Positions 34,310-50,645 of a stretch of DNA of 64,000 bases are shown piece after piece. Made by a program: the position numbers and the translations under genes. Source of the stretch: Pratylenchus scribneri. Lineage: Eukaryota; Nematoda; Chromadorea; Rhabditida; Pratylenchidae. How positions within the stretch are numbered: position 1 is the stretch's first letter; each line of letters starts with the position of its first letter. The notes below the pieces were generated by a model. That model was not told the origin of the DNA. It made no database searches and saw nothing but the letters and a program-made list of their open reading frames with translations. The stretch lies in the NCBI GenBank assembly GCA_030063045.1, contig JAQSEB010000136.1:62001-126000 (forward strand), given 5' to 3'.

Positions 34310-34852
34310 GATGGAGGGGAGAAGAATAAAACAATATTTTATAAATATTATTTAATATATAAATTTTTGGAGTGCGACACAGGGTAGAAATGCACAGCTT
34401 TTTTTTCATAATTTTATAATTATGCAAATTATATATTTATTATTAACAAATTTTTTGATAAATTGGCTACTGATTTTCATACCTTTGGCCATTCTTTGGA
34501 TATCTCGACAATATCGAAATACGAGAAGCATTGTTGCCTGCCTTAAAAAATTACAATTATTTATTCATTAAAATGTTCGACGAAAAAGATGTTTTAGATA
34601 CTGTATTGCCTCTTTTAAAACCCCTTCTTCCAATAATTCCCCGGTCTCAATTTTGAGGACCCATCCTATAGCTCATGATTGGTGCAATTTAAAAATTTTT
34701 TATTACATTTTCTTAATTCTCTAAAGCTCTATAAAAATTTTCTAATCTGTTCAAAAATGTCCACAAATTAAGGAGTTAGACCTTTAATTTTCACAATTTT
34801 TATGGGGTTGAAATTAATTCCCAAAGGTTTTTAAAGAGATAATACGATATGT

Positions 34853-35222
34853 CATGGCCAATTTGGAGAATTGGTCAATTTGGAAAATCTTGGTTTACTA
34901 GGCATCGTATAGACTAGAGATTGGTCTCATTGGACTCGGCATGGTCGATTTACTTTATGAAATTTCAATTTCACACTAATTTAGGGGCTAGGATTATGGT
35001 AGTGCCGGAATGGGTTCTATGGTAAGGGTAGTATTAAGGCTAGGGGTTACGGATGTCTGAAATTGAAATACAAAGTAAATCGACTATGCCGAATCGAATG
35101 AGCCTACGCTCGAGTCTATATGATGCCTACTACAATTCAAGATTCCTCAAAGAGCCAGCCAGGGAACGGCGGTTTTTCGGCCGGCCATTCCCGGGAATGG
35201 CCAATTTCACCAAATTGACCGC
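34853..35222. repeat. Fold-back element between two genes
   Basis: Left arm: TGGCCAATTTGGAGAATTGG, GGCATCGTATAGACTAGAG, TCATTGGACTCGGCATGG, TCGATTTACTTTATG. The right arm (35040-35222) carries their reverse complements, ending GGCCAATTTCACCAAATTGACC. The centre is CTAGGATTATGG-like text. It lies between the Gln/Gly-rich gene and the convergent secreted-protein gene. Confidence 0.7.
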
Positions 35223-35347
35223 AACATTATATATTGCAATACTAAATACTAAACTATTTTTATAGATTTAATATTAAGTATAGGAATGGAAAATTTTATA
35301 TTATTCAAAATAATTTTATTGTCGACGAAAAATATCACAATAACATA

Positions 35348-37068
35348 TCACATTAAAATTGTATCAAATTTGGATAATTTGTTCATTTTGCTTTTTCTGC
35401 TAACAAAGGCCCCGAGCAATTCCACATGCCACAGCTCCGCCACCAGCAATGCTGCGCCAACACCCACTATCACCGGATTTTCACTAATTGCGCCAACTGA
35501 GCCAACATAAACGCCGCCTTGAATTAGTTTGATACAATTTGGTGAAATTGTGCACAAAAAATCGCCAATCGCTGATCGCATCTCAATTTCATTCTCCGGA
35601 TAGCATTGTGCAATTCCATCAAAATGTGGTTCACATTTGGCGTTCAACTCTTCACTGATATTTGCACGGCTGGTACAGAGTTGAGTGCAAACACTGAAAT
35701 TGTTAAGAATTTATTATGCAGTAAATTCTCTATTGGAAGTCCATGGGCTAATAAGTTTCAAAAACCCAAAAATTGGCAAAATTTAAGGTCTACTTTTTTA
35801 TATATTGATGATAAAAGAACTTCAAATATGTAATGATTAATGAAGTACTGAAATAATTTTGAAATTTTTGTTGTTAAATTAAAGGGCAGAATGTTGGCTA
35901 CCTAATAATATTAATTTTAATTTATATTGGTTCAGAATTATCGGAGTTATGCTCACAAAAAATCACTGAAAATTTCTTAAATCCGAATTAATTATCATTT
36001 TAAATAAATCATTTTTGGACAACTCTACGAATTCTGATCAATTTAAACAAAATAATTAATAGATATTCAATAGTATGATCTTTTTAATTTGATAACAAAA
36101 TCATCAACATTGATTATGTCCTTGTTGAATTATTGTAAACGACTACATATTATTTCAATTTGATTTGTGCTTTATTACCTTGGGACAGAATTGTTCATTT
36201 TACAGCAATTTTCCTTGTCCATTGTCGGCGAAAATTTTTGAACACAATCATAAATTATTTTGCCCAAATTTTCGGGTGCAGTATGAATGAATTTTATCAT
36301 TGAATTATTATGATGGGCATTCAATCCATTTTTAAGCAATGCCATTTCATCTTTTTGTACTCCAATTTTTTCCAATATTTCGGTGTGCCATTTTTCTTTG
36401 GCCAGGAAAAGAAGTTTGAAGCCAGTTGATTCGCGAAGGCAATGCATTATGCTCTCCATTGCAACCAAATTAACATTTGGTTGGGTGAAAATTGCATGCG
36501 TTTGTTCGGTGAATTCAAATGGAATTGCTGCCACTGTGGCCTCCTCTTTATTTGAGATGTTCCCAGGGGCAGAATCATTATTAAGATTGTCGGATTCCAG
36601 ATTTTCACCTTTATTTAAAATTGGAAAAAATTGTTTAACCGAAATTTTGTTTAATTTGGCCCATATCTTAGCAATTGTTCAACCTTTTAAATAAAATTTT
36701 TATGCCATTTGGTTAAACTCTTTCTATGAAGCATTTTGATATAAAAATTATTAAACAAAATATAAATGGCAATAAATTTATGTCCAAAAATTACCATTTC
36801 ATTTTGATTTATTCTAACATTTTTATTCATATCTTTCTGCTATTTTACATCAAATCCGCTAATTCTTTCTAAATTAATTTATCCCAATCTGAGACTATAA
36901 AATGGTAACTAATTTGTTAAATTTTAAGCAAAACTTGAGAAAAGAAAATTCATTCGATTACTAAGAAAAATGTATTGCATACTTACCATTTGAATAAACA
37001 ATTGGAAGAAGGATAATGAATAGGAAGAAAATTGAGAAACTAATTTTTTTGCCACTTGGCAAATTCAT
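35348..37068 (-). CDS. Secreted Cys-rich protein, possibly a divergent DB module
   Basis: Exons on the minus strand: 37068-36987, 36608-36179 and 35693-35348; phases agree and the product is 285 residues. Residues 1-26 form a signal peptide (ISFSIFFLFIILLPIVYS). The middle is polar and acidic. The cysteine pattern in exons 2-3 is ENCCKMNNSVPSVCTQLCTS, then KCEPHFDGIAQC, then FLCTISPNC. This spacing recalls the nematode DB module (CC...VP..C...C...C......I..C), though the second CC is LC here. A hydrophobic segment (VIVGVGAALLVAELWHVELL) lies near the C-terminus and could anchor the protein or serve as a GPI-type signal, although a basic tail follows. Function is unknown. Intron 2 (about 490 bp) contains an FB2-like fold-back element. 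Confidence 0.6.
35875..36120. repeat. FB2-like fold-back element in an intron
   Basis: Inverted arms: AAATTAAAGGGCAGAATGTTGG and ATTGGTTCAGAATTATCGGAG on the left, CTACGAATTCTGATCAATTT and TATGATCTTTTTAATTTGAT on the right. Confidence 0.6.
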
Positions 37069-37379
37069 TTTTGGTGAGAGCGAAAAGAAAAAATAAGATA
37101 GAAAAAGTAAATTTTCAATTTTTAAATAAAATCTAGAATTCCACTTGGTAGACGGAATTATAATTCATCAAAAACGTCATCTTAAAAAAATTCAGCAGCC
37201 AGCATTGAATTATAATTTTACATTATTTTGAATGCATTTATGGCTCCAACAGATCATTTTTTATTTTTATATGAATAATTTATTGTCGATCTTTTTTAAT
37301 AGAAAGAATTAAGAATGATAATTTTATATTTTACCCACAAAATAAGAAGAATGGTTTAAATTGTCAATGCCCAATTTGC

Positions 37380-37660
37380 GACTGTTTTAATAACTCATCA
37401 AAGTCTGAACGGATGGTTTTATTAAATATATTAAAAACAGATTCTTGGCAATCTGATGACTGGATGATATGTTAATTTTATTCAAATTCTTCAGAATTGA
37501 TGAAATTGTGCCGAAAAATTAACATTTTTTATTCTTGGTCAAGTTCATTTAAAAATTTAAATGATTTTTCGCATTAAAATTCTGAACCAATTTAAATTAA
37601 TATTATGGATAGACTAAAGTTTGATCATTAATTTTATAATATCAATGCCAAGCGAATTTC
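37380..37660. repeat. FB2-like fold-back element, decayed
   Basis: Left arm TTTTAATAACTCATCAAAG and AACAGATTCTTGGCAATCTG; right arm AAATTCTGAACCAATTTAAAT. It lies upstream of the secreted-protein gene, beside the large minisatellite. Confidence 0.55.
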
Positions 37661-39497
37661 GGTAATATGTTAATTCCAAAAACTTGAGGTCTGCCTGCTG
37701 TTCTGATTTGTAATTGCACTAATTCCGCCTGTAATTCCGCCTGTTCTGATTTGTAATTGCACTAATTCCGCCTGTAATTCCGCCTGTTCTGATTTGTAAT
37801 TGCACTAATTCCGTCTGTAATTCCGCCTGTTCTGATTTGTAATTGCACTAATTCCGCCTGTAATTCCGCCTGTAATTCCGCCTGTTCTGATGTAATTGCA
37901 CTAATTCCGCCTGTAATTCCGCCTGTTCTGATTTGTAATTGCACTAATTCCGCCTGTAACTCCGCCTGTTCTGATTTGTAATTGAACTAATTCCGCCTGT
38001 TCTGATTTGTAATTGCACTAATTCCGCCTGTTCTGATTTGTAATTGCACTAATTCTGTTCTGATTTGTAATTGCACTAATTCCGCCTGTTCTGATTTGTA
38101 ATTGCACTAATTACGCCTGTAATTCCGCCTGTTCTGATTTATAATTGCACTAATTCCGCCTGTAATTCCGCCTGTTCTGATTTGTAATTGCACTAATTCC
38201 GCCTGTTCTGATTTGTAATTGAACTAATTCCGCCTGTTCTGATTTGTAATTGCACTAATTCCGCCTGTTCTGATTTGTAATTGCACTAATTCTGTTCTGA
38301 TTTGTAATTGAACTAATTCCGCCTGTTCTGATTTGTAATTGCACTAATTCCGCCTGTTCTGATTTGTAATTGCACTAATTACGCCTGTAATTCCGCCTGT
38401 TCTGATTTATAATTGCACTAATTCCGCCTGTAATTCCGCCTGTTCTGATTTGTAATTGCACTAATTCCGCCTGTTCTGATTTGTAATTGAACTAATTCCG
38501 CCTGTTCTGATTTGTAATTGCACTAATTCCGCCTGTTCTGATTTGTAATTGCACTAATTCCGCCTGTAATTCCGCCTGTTCTGATTTGTAATTGCACTAA
38601 TTCCGCCTGTTCTGATTTGTAATTGAACTAATTCCGCCTGTTCTGATTTGTAATTGCACTAATTCCGCCTGTTCTGATTTGTAATTGCACTAATTCCGCC
38701 TGTTCTGATTTGTAATTGCACTAATTCCGCCTGTTCTGATTTGTAATTGCACTAATTCCGCCTGTTCTGATTTGTAATTGAACTAATTCCGCCTGTTCTG
38801 ATTTGTAATTGCACTAATTCCGCCTGTTCTGATTTGTAATTGCACTAATTCCGCCTGTTCTGATTTGTAATTGCACTAATTCCGCCTGTTCTGATTTGTA
38901 ATTGAACTAATTCCGCCTGTTCTGATTTGTAATTGAACTAATTCCGCCTGTTCTGATTTGTAATTGCACTAATTCCGCCTGTAATTCCGCCTGTTCTGAT
39001 TTGTAATTGCACTAATTCCGCCTGTTCTGATTTGTAATTGAACTAATTCCGCCTGTTCTGATTTGTAATTGCACTAATTCCGCCTGTTCTGATTTGTAAT
39101 TGCACTAATTCCGCCTGTAATTCCGCCTGTTCTGATTTGTAATTGCACTAATTCCGCCTGTTCTGATTTGTAATTGAACTAATTCCGCCTGTTCTGATTT
39201 GTAATTGCACTAATTCCGCCTGTTCTGATTTGTAATTGCACTAATTCTGTTCTGATTTGTAATTGAACTAATTCCGCCTGTTCTGATTTGTAATTGCACT
39301 AATTCCGCCTGTTCTGATTTGTAATTGCACTAATTACGCCTGTAATTCCGCCTGTTCTGATTTATAATTGCACTAATTCCGCCTGTAATTCCGCCTGTTC
39401 TGATTTATAATTGCATAAATTCCGCCTGTTCTGATTTGTTTGCACAAATTCCGCCTGTAATTACGCCTGTTCTGATTTGTAAATTGCATTAATTTCG

Positions 39498-39817
39498 AGC
39501 GACCATTTTTAGAATTTTCCACGCCTGCCAAAGCATTTTGGACCCTAGATGGATTAGTTAAAAATGTATTTTGTTTAAGCGACCATTTTTAGAATTTTCC
39601 ACGCCTGCCAAAGCATTTTAGGCCCTAGGTGGATTAGTTAAAAATGTATTTTGTTTAAGCGACCATTTTTAGAATTTTCCACGCCTGCCAAAAAATTTTA
39701 GGCCCTAGGTGGATTAGTTAAAAATGTATTTTGTTTAAGCGACCATTTTTAGAATTTTCCACGCCTGCCAAAGCATTTTAGGCCCTAGGTGGATTAGTTA
39801 AAAATGTATTTTGTTTT
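39498..39817. repeat. 80-bp tandem repeat block, four copies (first)
   Basis: Unit of 80 bp starting AGCGACCATTTTTAGAATTT and containing CCACGCCTGCCAAAGCATTT and GGATTAGTTAAAAATG. Copies start at 39498, 39578, 39658 and 39738. The third copy differs by AAAAATTTT for AAGCATTTT. Confidence 0.95.
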
Positions 39818-40936
39818 CGCCTGTTCTGATTTGTAATTGCACTAATTCCGCCTGTAACTCCGCCTGTTCTGATTTGTAATTGAACTAATTCCGCCTGTTC
39901 TGATTTGTAATTGCACTAATTCCGCCTGTTCTGATTTGTAATTGCACTAATTCTGTTCTGATTTGTAATTGCACTAATTCCGCCTGTTCTGATTTGTAAT
40001 TGCACTAATTCTGTTCTGATTTGTAATTGAACTAATTCCGCCTGTTCTGATTTGTAATTGCACTAATTCCGCCTGTTCTGATTTGTAATTGCACTAATTA
40101 CGCCTGTAATTCCGCCTGTTCTGATTTATAATTGCACTAATTCCGCCTGTTCTGATTTGTAATTGCACTAATTCCGCCTGTAACTCCGCCTGTTCTGATT
40201 TGTAATTGAACTAATTCCGCCTGTTCTGATTTGTAATTGCACTAATTCCGCCTGTTCTGATTTGTAATTGCACTAATTCTGTTCTGATTTGTAATTGCAC
40301 TAATTCCGCCTGTTCTGATTTGTAATTGCACTAATTCTGTTCTGATTTGTAATTGAACTAATTCCGCCTGTTCTGATTTGTAATTGCACTAATTCCGCCT
40401 GTTCTGATTTGTAATTGCACTAATTACGCCTGTAATTCCGCCTGTTCTGATTTATAATTGCACTAATTCCGCCTGTTCTGATTTGTAATTGCACTAATTC
40501 CGCCTGTTCTGATTTGTAATTGCACTAATTCTGTTCTGATTTGTAATTGAACTAATTCCGCCTGTTCTGATTTGTAATTGCACTAATTCCGTCTGTTCTG
40601 GTTTGTAATTGCACTAATTCCGCCTGTTCTGATTTGTAATTGCACTAATTCCGCCTGTTCTGATTTGTAATTGCACTAATTCCGTCTGTTCTGATTTGTA
40701 ATTGAACTAATTCCGCCTGTTCTGATTTGTAATTGCACTAATTCCGTCTGTTCTGGTTTGTAATTGCACTAATTACGCCTGTAATTCCGCCTGTTCTGAT
40801 TTATAATTGCACTAATTCCGCCTGTAATTCCGCCTGTTCTGATTTATAATTGCATAAATTCCGCCTGTTCTGATTTGTTTGCACAAATTCCGCCTGTAAT
40901 TACGCCTGTTCTGATTTGTAAATTGCATTAATTTCG

Positions 40937-41256
40937 AGCGACCATTTTTAGAATTTTCCACGCCTGCCAAAGCATTTTGGACCCTAGATGGATTAGTTAA
41001 AAATGTATTTTGTTTAAGCGACCATTTTTAGAATTTTCCACGCCTGCCAAAGCATTTTAGGCCCTAGGTGGATTAGTTAAAAATGTATTTTGTTTAAGCG
41101 ACCATTTTTAGAATTTTCCACGCCTGCCAAAAAATTTTAGGCCCTAGGTGGATTAGTTAAAAATGTATTTTGTTTAAGCGACCATTTTTAGAATTTTCCA
41201 CGCCTGCCAAAGCATTTTAGGCCCTAGGTGGATTAGTTAAAAATGTATTTTGTTTT
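40937..41256. repeat. 80-bp tandem repeat block, four copies (second)
   Basis: Identical in order and in copy-specific variants to the block at 39498-39817, including the AAAAATTTT variant in the third unit. This shows a recent duplication of the whole 1439-bp segment. Confidence 0.95.
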
Positions 41257-42482
41257 CGCCTGTTCTGATTTGTAATTGCACTAATTCCGCCTGTAACTCC
41301 GCCTGTTCTGATTTGTAATTGAACTAATTCCGCCTGTTCTGATTTGTAATTGCACTAATTCCGCCTGTTCTGATTTGTAATTGCACTAATTCTGTTCTGA
41401 TTTGTAATTGCACTAATTCCGCCTGTTCTGATTTGTAATTGCACTAATTCTGTTCTGATTTGTAATTGAACTAATTCCGCCTGTTCTGATTTGTAATTGC
41501 ACTAATTCCGCCTGTTCTGATTTGTAATTGCACTAATTACGCCTGTAATTCCGCCTGTTCTGATTTATAATTGCACTAATTCCGCCTGTTCTGATTTGTA
41601 ATTGCACTAATTCCGCCTGTTCTGATTTGTAATTGCACTAATTCTGTTCTGATTTGTAATTGAACTAATTCCGCCTGTTCTGATTTGTAATTGCACTAAT
41701 TCCGTCTGTTCTGGTTTGTAATTGCACTAATTCCGCCTGTTCTGATTTGTAATTGCACTAATTCCGCCTGTTCTGATTTGTAATTGCACTAATTCCGTCT
41801 GTTCTGATTTGTAATTGAACTAATTCCGCCTGTTCTGATTTGTAATTGCACTAATTCCGTCTGTTCTGGTTTGTAATTGCACTAATTCCGCCTGTTCTGA
41901 TTTGTAATTGCACTAATTCTGTTCTGATTTGTAATTGCACTAATTCCGCCTGTTCTGATTTGTAATTGCACTAATTCTGTTCTGATTTGTAATTGAACTA
42001 ATTCCGCCTGTTCTGATTTGTAATTGCACTAATTCCGCCTGTTCTGATTTGTAATTGCACTAATTCTGTTCTGATTTGTAATTGAACTAATTCCGTCTGT
42101 TCTGATTTGTAATTGCACTAATTCCGCCTGTTCTGATTTGTAATTGCACTAATTCCGCCTGTTCTGATTTGTAATTGCACTAATTCCGCCTGTTCTGATT
42201 TGTAATTGCACTAATTCCGCCTGTTCTGATTTGTAATTGCACTAATTCCGCCTGTTTGGAAAATTCCACTTTTAGCTAGCTAAAACCAGCTTTAGCTGAA
42301 TTCCACTTTTAGCGCCGACATCAACACATTTTTATGATATATTACAAAATCTAAAAATTTTATTCGAATGTACCAAAACCAAATTATTAATTATTAGAGC
42401 ATAAATGATTATTTTGTTTTGAATGTTTGAATATTCATCATTTTTATATCTATTAATTGATTCACAACTGCGCACTTGGAAT

Positions 42483-45834
<3,352 letters not shown>

Positions 45835-47110
45835 TATTTGTATTTTTGTGAATGAATTCTCTGAAAATAATGAAAATTGAACATGAATTAGTGATAAGAA
45901 TTTGTCGCATTTACATTTTTAACCAAATTTGTGCAAATCAATTTTAAGCTAAGAAAATTTGCTATTTTATTACAGGACTAGGATTAATTAAAGATTTAAC
46001 GGATTTAATAGGAACAATATTTTATGGGTAAAAAAGAGGCAAAATATGCTGAAATCGCGTTTTTTGGTAATACTTTTCAGGCCAATTAAATTTAGTTGAT
46101 AGTTGGTGTAAAAATTCTATCTAAAGAGTTATTAAATAAATTGTATAATAGTTTTATTAATGTATAGAAAGATTGAAAATATATTGGCCCAATATCCAAA
46201 AATAGCCTAGGGGAGTAAATATGATAGCATTTAAATAATAAATATTTTTAATGAATTTGACAAGAGGACTATCTCAATTTAAAAGCAAAATTCATGTTTC
46301 ACTCAAAGATAAATGATTTTTTAAGTTTGGATTTCATAAAATTTAAATAAAGAAAAACTCTAAACTTAAATTTATTTTTCTGCATCAAAAATATGAAAAA
46401 ATTGGAATTAAAAATGCTATTCGACATTGTAAAAGGTACTTTGTGCTCAATATTGATATGAATATATTAATTTTAAATGAAAATTGGGTATTTTTTTGGC
46501 TGATTGATAAGAAAAGAGTGTATTGAATTGGGAATTAAAAATTCCACCATTTGTGTATCTTTTTGATAAAAATAAGAAAGAATATTGTGGTGGTGAAATG
46601 TGGACGCATTGGCTAAAATCGATCATTTTAAACACTTTTTCCCCCACAAGACCCATCAATTCCACAATTTTTTTCACCTCCACTCAATTATGAATTGGGA
46701 TTGGGGAGAATTAAAAAAGGCGAGGAATGGGGAACTTGTTTCGGTAAAATTCCTCTTCGCTATTAATTGTAAACATTTTGTGTAACAATTTTTTCTATTT
46801 TATGTGGGCGAATTATCTGCCCATTTTTCGTCCACATCAATTTTTATGAGAACTCTATAAATTATCGACCCTTCAATCTTCGTCCGTTGTCTTAGTAATC
46901 TTCGCCCATACACATACACATTCACTTATTTTTTATTCATTTGAGTAAACAAAAATAGATTTGGATGACACTTACTTTTTTTGATTGAGAGAGTATTTGT
47001 ATACGAATACGAGGAAACTAAGGAATGTAAACATGTGAGAAAAAGAAATGAAGAAATAAAATGGACACCATTACTCTTATTTTATGGGTGGAAAAAATTT
47101 GGTAAATTGG
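45835..47110. other. Upstream region of glutamine synthetase, no further gene seen
   Basis: AT-rich DNA. An acceptor-like tract for 5' splicing near the start codon is not clear. No repeat or coding frame is convincing. Confidence 0.4.
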
Positions 47111-47937
47111 GCATAGATCAGGGCAGGGCTGGAACCGGAACTCAAAAAAATCGGAATCGGAATTGACTTCGGAATCGGAATTTGAATTTTTTTCGGAATC
47201 GGAATCGGAACGGAACTGAAACACCGGAATTCCGGCTTTCGGAACCGGAATTCGGAATTTTTCAAAAAAAATTTAAATCCATTAAAAATTCAAAAAAAAA
47301 TTCTTAAAATAAAAAAAAGTAAAATTTTTATCCAAAAAATTATATTCAATGTTATTTCAAAAATTATTTAATGATATTTCAAAAAGCATCAAATTTTAAA
47401 ATTGTAAAGTGGCACATTTTAGTGAAGAAAAAGGAGCTTCTTTAAATTTTCTGGCGTCAGATTTTGGCGCAAATCATTGATAAACTTTGCATTTTGTTTT
47501 GTGTTTCGCCAATTTTATCAAAATAATACCACCAAGAATCTTTCCCAAATTCACGCGTTTTTCTATTAAAATATTAAAAAACAAATTTATTTAATTTTGA
47601 TATAAAATTAAAAAAAAGACTGATCTGCTGTAATGTTCAGTGATTATAATTAATGATAAATGAATCAAAAATGTTTAGATTTTTTCTTAAATTTATAATA
47701 AAATTAATCAGAAGAAAAATAGTATAAGAAAAAGAAGAAAATTGAAGGTAAAAAAGGAATTCGTTTCAAGAAATAATCCAAATTTTTGATTGAAACTAGC
47801 AAAGGGTACCCCCTTTGCTTTTTTCGGAATTTTTTCGGAATTCGGTCACTTTTCGGAATCGGAATCGGAACGGAACTCAAACACCGGAATTCCGGCTTTC
47901 GGAATCGGAATTCCGGTTCCAGCCCTGGAACATAGAT
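47111..47937. mobile_element. hAT-type non-autonomous element with GGAATCGGAA-rich ends
   Basis: Inverted ends CAGGGCTGGAACCGGAA (47124) and TTCCGGTTCCAGCCCTG (ending 47927). CATAGAT occurs just outside both ends (47112-47118 and 47931-47937; 8 bp with one mismatch), a likely target duplication. The inside (about 47400-47480) is a decayed relative of the hAT transposase C-terminal region seen intact at 63806-64000, in the same orientation. Confidence 0.8.
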
Positions 47938-48135
47938 AGAAGAAGGGTATTATTGGATATTGTCTGTACTCTGTAATTGAACAATTTTAGTCCAAAATTT
48001 TATCCGAACACAAATTTTTTCAAAAACAATTATATGGAAACAATAGGTAAATTTAAAAAGAGAGAGAATGAGAATTAAATTTTTTTTTCAGTCAGTCACG
48101 AAATGAAAATCTGAACTGAATGATTGTGAAGAATA

Positions 48136-50645
48136 TTGGTGAAAATGAAAATCAGAATGTTTGTGAAAATCAGAATGTTTGTGAAAATCAGAATGGTTGT
48201 GAAAATCAGAATGTTAGTGAAAATCAGAATGTTAGTGAAAATCAGAATGTTTGTGAAAATCAGAATGTTTGAAGAAAATCAGAATGTTTGTGAAAATCAG
48301 AATGTTTGTGAAAATCAGAATGTTTGAAGAAAATCAGAATGTTTGTGAAAATCAGAATGTTTGTGAAAATCAGAATGTTTGTGAAAATCAGAATGTTTGT
48401 GAAAATCAGAATGTTTGTGAAAATCAGAATGTTTGAAGAAAATCAGAATGTTTGAAGAAAATCAGAATGCTAGTGAAAATCAGAATGTTTGTGAAAATCA
48501 GAATGTTTGTGAAAATCAGAATGTTTGTGAAAATCAGAATGTTTGTGAAAATCAGAATGTTTGTGAAAATCAGAATGTTTGTTGAAATAAGAATGTTTAT
48601 GAAAATCAGAATGTTTATGAAAATCAGAATGTTTGTGAAAATCAGAATGTTTATGAAAATCAGAATGTTTATGAAAATCAGAATGTTTGTGAAAATCAGA
48701 ATCTTGTTGAAATAAGAATGTTTATGAAAATCAGAATGTTTGTGAAAATCAGAATGTTTGTGAAAATCAGAATGTTTGTGAAAATCAGAATGTTAGTGAA
48801 AATCAGAATGTTTGAAGAAAATCAGAATGTGTGAAGAAAATCAGAATGTTTGAAGAAATAAGAATGTTTATGAAAATCAGAATGTTTATGAAAATCAGAA
48901 TGTTTGTGAAAATCAGAATGTTTATGAAAATCAGAATGTTTATGAAAATCAGAATGTTTGTGAAAATCAGAATCTTGTTGAAATAAGAATGTTTATGAAA
49001 ATCAGAATATTTGTGAAAATCAGAATGTTTGTGAAAATCAGAATGTTTGTGAAAATCAGAATGTTAGTGAAAATCAGAATGTTTGTGAAAATCAGAATGT
49101 TTGTGAAAATCAGAATGTTTGTTGAAATAAGAATGTTTATGAAAATCAGAATGTTTATGAAAATCAGAATGTTTGTGAAAATCAGAATGTTTATGAAAAT
49201 CAGAATGTTTATGAAAATCAGAATGTTTGTGAAAATCAGAATCTTGTTGAAATAAGAATGTTTATGAAAATCAGAATGTTTGTGAAAATCAGAATGTTTG
49301 TGAAAATCAGAATGTTTGTGAAAATCAGAATGTTAGTGAAAATCAGAATGTTTGAAGAAAATCAGAATGTGTGAAGAAAATCAGAATGTTTGAAGAAAAT
49401 CAGAATGCTAGTGAAAATCAGAATGTTTGAAGAAAATCAGAATGTTTGAAGAAAATCAGAATGCTAGTGAAAATCAGAATGTTTGTGAAAATCAGAATGT
49501 TTGAAGAAAATCAGAATGTTTGAAGAAAATCAGAATGCTAGTGAAAATCAAAATGTTTGTGAAAATCAGAATATTTGAAGAAAATCAGAATGTTTGAAGA
49601 AAATCAGAATGCTAGTGAAAATCAGAATGTTTGTGAAAATCAGAATGTTTGAAGAAAATCAGAATGTTTGAAGAAAATCAGAATGTTTGTGAAAATCAGA
49701 ATGTTTGAAGAAAATCAGAATGTTTGAAGAAAATCAGAATGTTTGAAGAAAATCAGAATGCTAGTGAAAATCAGAATGTTTGTGAAAATCAGAATGTTTG
49801 AAGAAAATCAGAATGTTTGAAGAAAATCAGAATGTTTGTGAAAATCAGAATGTTTGTGAAAATCAGAATGTTTGTGAAAATCAGAATGTTTGTGAAAATC
49901 AGAATGTTTGTTGAAATAAGAATGTTTATGAAAATCAGAATGTTTATGAAAATCAGAATGTTTGTGAAAATCAGAATGTTTATGAAAATCAGAATGTTTA
50001 TGAAAATCAGAATGTTTGTGAAAATCAGAATCTTGTTGAAATAAGAATGTTTATGAAAATCAGAATGTTTGTGAAAATCAGAATGTTTGTGAAAATCAGA
50101 ATGTTTGTGAAAATCAGAATGTTAGTGAAAATCAGAATGTTTGAAGAAAATCAGAATGTTTGAAGAAAATCAGAATGCTAGTGAAAATCAGAATGTTTGT
50201 GAAAATCAGAATGTTTGAAGAAAATCAGAATGTTTGAAGAAAATCAGAATGCTAGTGAAAATCAGAATGTTTGTGAAAATCAGAATGTTTGTGAAAATCA
50301 GAATGTTTGTGAAAATCAGAATGTTTGTGAAAATCAGAATGTTTGTGAAAATCAGAATGTTTGTTAAAATCAGAATGTTTGTTAAAATCAGAATGTTTGT
50401 TTAAATCAGAATTTTTGTTAAAATCAGAATGTTTGTGAAAATCAGAATGTTTGTGAAAATCAGAATGTTTGTAAAAATCAGAATGTTTGTGAAAATCAGA
50501 ATGTTTGTGAAAATCAGAATGTTTGTGAAAATCAGAATGTTTGTTGAAATAAGAATGTTTATGAAAATCAGAATGTTTATGAAAATCAGAATGTTTATGA
50601 AAATCAGAATGTTTGTGAAAATCAGAATGTTTGTGATAATCAGAG
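48136..50645. repeat. 2.5-kb minisatellite, 18-bp unit TCAGAATGTTTGTGAAAA
   Basis: About 135 units; 18-bp units (TTTGTGAAAATCAGAATG) alternate with 19-bp forms (TTTGAAGAAAATCAGAATG) and GTTGAAATAAGAATG variants in larger repeated blocks of 250-560 bp. In frame, 18-bp units encode the hexapeptide KIRMFV on the plus strand and SDFHKH on the minus strand. The same unit forms the centre of the palindrome at 61.6-63.1 kb. Confidence 0.97.

Larger units (their letters stand above)
37690..42257. repeat. 4.6-kb minisatellite, 31-bp unit, with higher-order structure
   Basis: The unit CTGTTCTGATTTGTAATTGC-ACTAATTCCGC is repeated well over 100 times. Variants are CTGTAATTCCGC spacers, a shortened form lacking CCGC, GAACTAATT for GCACTAATT, and ACGCC for CCGCC. 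Two blocks of a different 80-bp repeat are embedded at 39498 and 40937. The sequence from about 39.4 to 40.8 kb is repeated at 40.84-42.2 kb with a shift of exactly 1439 bp at the block starts, so segmental duplication has acted on the array. Confidence 0.97.

Noticed and set aside
37690..42257. CRISPR-like appearance of the 31-bp repeats
   Set aside because: The units are contiguous with no unique spacers, no cas genes are near, and the genome is eukaryotic.
48136..50044. Plus-strand KIRMFV-repeat frames in the 18-bp array
   Set aside because: They arise from the repeat alone, with no unique N-terminus, splice signals or flanking coding text. The minus-strand chimeric frame was kept only because it begins with receptor exon sequence.
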